Made by a program: the position numbers and the translations under genes
Shown here: in pieces, positions 61,630-64,000 of the stretch
How the letters are laid out: the number at the start of each line of letters is the position of its first letter
Position numbering within the stretch: position 1 is the stretch's first letter
DNA from: Spirosoma sp.
GTDB taxonomy: Bacteria > Bacteroidota > Bacteroidia > Cytophagales > Spirosomataceae
Direction of reading: 5' to 3'
DNA length: 64,000 bases
Assembly (NCBI RefSeq): GCF_026391055.1
Contig: NZ_JAPLET010000010.1
Location: forward strand, 62,001 to 126,000
The notes under the pieces: generated by a model
The model's database searches: none
The model's input: the letters and a program-made list of their open reading frames with translations, nothing else
What the model was told of the DNA's origin: nothing

Positions 61630-62187
61630 ATGTCACGTATAGGCAAGAAACCCATCGCCCTACCCAGCAACGTAACGTTGTCTGTTGACGACCAGAACGT
61701 CGTTACGGTAAAAGGGCCCAAAGGAACCTTAACTCAATTGGTCGATCCGGACATTTCGGTAGCCATCGAAGAAGGTCAGATTCAAGTATCACGCCCCACA
61801 GAACAAAAACGCCATAAAGCCCTGCACGGTCTATACCGTTCGCTGGTAAGCAACATGGTGGTGGGTGTGAGCGAAGGTTTTAAACTGAACCTCGAAGTTA
61901 TCGGGGTTGGTTATAAAGCATCTGTTGCGAACAACATTCTCGAATTGCAGCTTGGCTACTCACACAATGTGTATCTGGCCGTTCCAAGCGAGATTAAAGT
62001 AACAGCCGTAACGGAGAAAGGTCAGAACCCAAAAGTATATCTGGAAGGTTCGGACAAGCAACTTCTTGGCGATGTAGCGGCTAAGATCCGTTCGCTCCGT
62101 AAAGTTGAACCGTACAAAGGCAAAGGTATCCGCTTCATTGGTGAGCAAGTTCGCCGGAAAGCTGGTAAATCTTCGTCTAAGAAATAA
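61630..62187 (+). CDS. rplF: 50S ribosomal protein L6
   Basis: Large-subunit protein of 185 residues near the factor-binding site. It starts MSRIGKKPIALPSNVTLSV, with TVKGPKGTLTQLV and LRKVEPYKGKGIRFIGEQVRRKAGKS at the end. A 105-base gap with a hairpin follows. Confidence 0.97.
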   Translation: MSRIGKKPIALPSNVTLSVDDQNVVTVKGPKGTLTQLVDPDISVAIEEGQIQVSRPTEQKRHKALHGLYRSLVSNMVVGVSEGFKLNLEVIGVGYKASVANNILELQLGYSHNVYLAVPSEIKVTAVTEKGQNPKVYLEGSDKQLLGDVAAKIRSLRKVEPYKGKGIRFIGEQVRRKAGKSSSKK

Positions 62188-62201
62188 TAGGTTGGTCTTT
62201 A

Positions 62202-62244
62202 GTTTTCGGTTTGTGCTTGGTTCAGGCCGACACGAACCGAAAAC
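62202..62244 (+). promoter_or_regulatory. Hairpin between rplF and rplR
   Basis: GTTTTCGGTTTGTG (62202-62215) pairs with CACGAACCGAAAAC (62231-62244), with one G-U type mismatch and a 15-base loop. It lies in the 105-base gap; there is no T-tract, so it is more likely a processing or repeat hairpin than a terminator. Confidence 0.55.
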
Positions 62245-62292
62245 AAAATACCAAACACATTTTAAACGCCTATTTGGTCGGAATCAAATAAC

Positions 62293-62646
62293 ATGGCAAC
62301 GAATAAACAAGAAAGAAGACAGCGGATCAAGTTTGGTATCCGGGCGAAAGTATCGGGTACGGCAGAACGCCCCCGCCTGTCCGTTTTCCGCTCTAATAAA
62401 GCGATCTACGCACAACTCATCGACGATCTTGCCGGCCGCACGCTTGCAGCTGCTTCATCGATTGAATTGAAGAGCGAAGCTGATGGTAACACCATCGAAA
62501 CGGCGAAAAAAGTAGGCCAGCGGTTGGCTGAAAAAGCAGTTGCACAGAACATCAGCGCGGCTGTGTTCGACCGTAACGGCTACTTATATCACGGTAAAGT
62601 AAAAGCATTGGCCGATGCAGCCCGCGAGGGAGGCCTTAAGTTCTAA
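62293..62646 (+). CDS. rplR: 50S ribosomal protein L18
   Basis: 5S-rRNA-binding protein of 117 residues. [38 protein letters not shown] is the usual L18 core, and the end [26 protein letters not shown] is standard. It precedes rpsE by 3 bases. Confidence 0.97.
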   Translation: MATNKQERRQRIKFGIRAKVSGTAERPRLSVFRSNKAIYAQLIDDLAGRTLAAASSIELKSEADGNTIETAKKVGQRLAEKAVAQNISAAVFDRNGYLYHGKVKALADAAREGGLKF

Positions 62647-62649
62647 GCG

Positions 62650-63168
62650 ATGAACATCAATTCAGCAAGACCGACAAAATTTAACGAAGCCGACCTGAAA
62701 GAAAAGGTTGTAGCCATCAACCGCGTAGCGAAGGTGGTAAAAGGTGGCCGACGGTTCAGCTTCTCGGCTATTGTCGTGGTTGGCGACGGTAACGGTGTCG
62801 TTGGTTACGGATTAGGCAAGGCCAATGAAGTAACAGACGCCATTGCTAAAGGCGTGGAAGACGCGAAAAAGAATCTGGTTCAGATTCCTCTTTTGAAGCG
62901 TACAGTTCCTCACGAAATGGAAGGTAAATTCAGCGGTGGCTTTGTCCTGCTGAAACCAGCGGCTCCTGGTACAGGTGTGATTGCTGGTGGTGCTATGCGG
63001 GCTGTTCTCGAATCAGCTGGTATCCACGACATCCTGGCTAAATCGAAAGGTTCGTCAAATCCACACAACGTGGTAAAAGCGACGCTTGATGCACTGCTGA
63101 AAATGCGTTTACCTCACCAGGTAGCATTCCAGCGTCAGATCAGCTTGGCTAAAGTATTTAACGGTTAA
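62650..63168 (+). CDS. rpsE: 30S ribosomal protein S5
   Basis: Fidelity-related protein of 172 residues. [41 protein letters not shown] is the dsRNA-binding domain, and [41 protein letters not shown] is diagnostic. It is followed by rpmD after 18 bases. Confidence 0.97.
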   Translation: MNINSARPTKFNEADLKEKVVAINRVAKVVKGGRRFSFSAIVVVGDGNGVVGYGLGKANEVTDAIAKGVEDAKKNLVQIPLLKRTVPHEMEGKFSGGFVLLKPAAPGTGVIAGGAMRAVLESAGIHDILAKSKGSSNPHNVVKATLDALLKMRLPHQVAFQRQISLAKVFNG

Positions 63169-63186
63169 TAAACAGGAGCAAGAGAC

Positions 63187-63366
63187 ATGGCACGAGTACG
63201 CATCACGCAGGTCAGCAGCACCATCAAACGACCGCTAACTCAGAAAAACGCAATCAAGTCGTTAGGTTTGGGCAAAATCAACCGGAGTGTCGAACTGGAA
63301 TACAACGACGCATTGAAAGGTGCTATCAATAAGGTGCAGCACTTAGTAAAGGTTGAAGAAATTTAA
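63187..63366 (+). CDS. rpmD: 50S ribosomal protein L30
   Basis: A 59-residue protein reading MARVRITQVSSTIKRPLTQKN, then SLGLGKINRSVELEYNDALKGAINKVQHLVKVEEI. The RPxxQK...LGLxKI..SV pattern is L30. ATG at 63187, stop TAA at 63364-63366. It is followed by a promoter-like box and a 180-base leader before rplO. Confidence 0.95.
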   Translation: MARVRITQVSSTIKRPLTQKNAIKSLGLGKINRSVELEYNDALKGAINKVQHLVKVEEI

Positions 63367-63367
63367 G

Positions 63368-63375
63368 TATCTTTG
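63368..63375 (+). promoter_or_regulatory. Possible promoter before rplO
   Basis: TATCTTTG followed by CG matches the -7 consensus, starting one base after the rpmD stop. A TTG lies in the usual upstream range within rpmD. Confidence 0.5.
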
Positions 63376-63376
63376 C

Positions 63377-63439
63377 GATTCTTTTGGTTTTCAGGCTGTC
63401 TTGACCACCGGTCGAGCATGTTGAAAGGCCAAAAGAATC
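63377..63439 (+). ncRNA. Structured leader hairpin before rplO
   Basis: GATTCTTTTGG (63377-63387) pairs perfectly with CCAAAAGAATC (63429-63439). Inside, TTGACC and GGTCGA form an apical stem with an ACC loop, and TTTTCA/TGAAAG extends it. T-rich sequence (ATCTTTTTAC) follows, so it could end or pause transcripts before rplO. Confidence 0.5.
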
Positions 63440-63546
63440 ATCTTTTTACATCTAAATACGGGCGCGAGTGGCAAGTCAGTAAAGAGACGTATCTTTAATA
63501 TGAAACGTTTTAGACCTAATTCACCTTCTTTAGCCCAGCAAATCAC

Positions 63547-64000
63547 ATGAATTTAAGCAACCTTAGACCGGCAAAAGGTTCCGTCAGAGAGCGCAAGCGA
63601 GTCGGACGCGGGCAAGGATCAGGCATGGGTGGAACATCCACGCGTGGTCACAAAGGAGCGCAGTCGCGCTCAGGGTACAGTCGTAAAGTGCACTTCGAGG
63701 GTGGCCAGATGCCGCTTCAGCGTCGTGTTCCTAAATTCGGCTTCAAGAACATTAACCGCGTCGAGTACAAGCCTCTTAATCTGGATTCAATCCAGGCACT
63801 GGTTGAAGAAACCAAAGCTACTGTAGTTGACATGGACTTTCTGCTCCAGCATGGTCTGGTTAGTAAGAAAGACCTCGTGAAAGTATTAAACCGGGGTGAA
63901 TTGACAGTAGCCGTCGAAGTTCACGCCCATGCGTTCTCTAGCAGCGCAAAAGAAGCGATTGAAAAGGCGGGAGGCAAAGCAGTTGTTCCCGTTAAGCAAG
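63547..64000 (+). CDS. rplO: 50S ribosomal protein L15 (3' end outside window)
   Basis: About 151 residues are visible, almost the full family length. MNLSNLRPAKGSVRERKRVGRGQGSGMGGTSTRGHKGA is the glycine-rich L15 opening. GGQMPLQRRVPKFGFKN and VEVHAHAFSSSAKEAIEKAGGKAVV complete the fold. The frame is still open at the right edge; secY is expected next. Confidence 0.96.
   Translation, partial: MNLSNLRPAKGSVRERKRVGRGQGSGMGGTSTRGHKGAQSRSGYSRKVHFEGGQMPLQRRVPKFGFKNINRVEYKPLNLDSIQALVEETKATVVDMDFLLQHGLVSKKDLVKVLNRGELTVAVEVHAHAFSSSAKEAIEKAGGKAVVPVKQ

Noticed and set aside
1..64000. CRISPR arrays, insertion sequences, prophage or integrase genes.
   Set aside because: None was seen: no regularly spaced direct repeats, transposase or integrase motifs occur in any frame read.

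Overview
The window is chromosomal DNA of a Bacteroidota member, most likely of the Cytophagales and Spirosoma-like. Supporting signs are SusC/SusD pairs with an ECF sigma/FecR regulator, TonB-dependent uptake, lipoproteins, Bacteroidota-type -7 boxes (TAnnTTTG) at many gene starts, weak or absent Shine-Dalgarno sequences, and an S10-spc ribosomal operon in the usual order. The genus is inferred from protein style, not from a search. No tRNA, rRNA, CRISPR array, insertion sequence or prophage was seen.

Layout. 1-10.4 kb: housekeeping and envelope genes (rfbB partial, galE, transglutaminase-like, phosphopantetheinyl transferase, WD40, DivIVA-like, folB, ytxJ, waaA, rsgA, cystathionine beta-synthase). 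11.1-12.9 kb: an AT-richer two-gene island, an OLD/AAA15-like ATPase plus a TOPRIM-like partner, the best candidate for an unnoticed defence-type system. 12.9-20.7 kb: M1 peptidase, methylmalonyl-CoA epimerase, IscA-like protein, thioesterase, a short core-MetE, SDR, Gfo/Idh/MocA, PnuC. 20.8-31.1 kb: a lipoprotein, a CBM48 protein, a Tat-exported TIM-barrel protein, a large heme dehydrogenase, three poorly known proteins, and a GMC oxidoreductase with its gluconate-dehydrogenase-subunit-3 partner; parts look like a periplasmic sugar-oxidation kit. 31.4-35.7 kb: CPA1 antiporter, ClC transporter, nucleoside-hydrolase-like protein. 36-45 kb: ECF sigma, FecR, SusC with an STN domain, SusD, and a cytochrome c/FG-GAP lipoprotein, a self-regulated nutrient-uptake locus. 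45-49.1 kb (minus strand): a cobalamin riboswitch in front of a TonB receptor, a BtuG-like beta-propeller lipoprotein and a Dph6-type PP-loop ATPase, coupled by 4-base overlaps. 49.2-53.8 kb: an M16 peptidase pair, an SDR and a second TIM-barrel protein. 54-64 kb: rplC to rplO, preceded by two promoters and a leader with an attenuator-like fold.

A recurring theme is long inverted repeats at gene ends. Nearly every convergent junction with any spacer holds a near-perfect palindrome with arms of about 13-26 bp. Two related elements (2768 and 34068) share a GTACCCACGGG core and look REPIN-like. Two other palindromes (16240 and 45044) supply the stop codons of the flanking genes.
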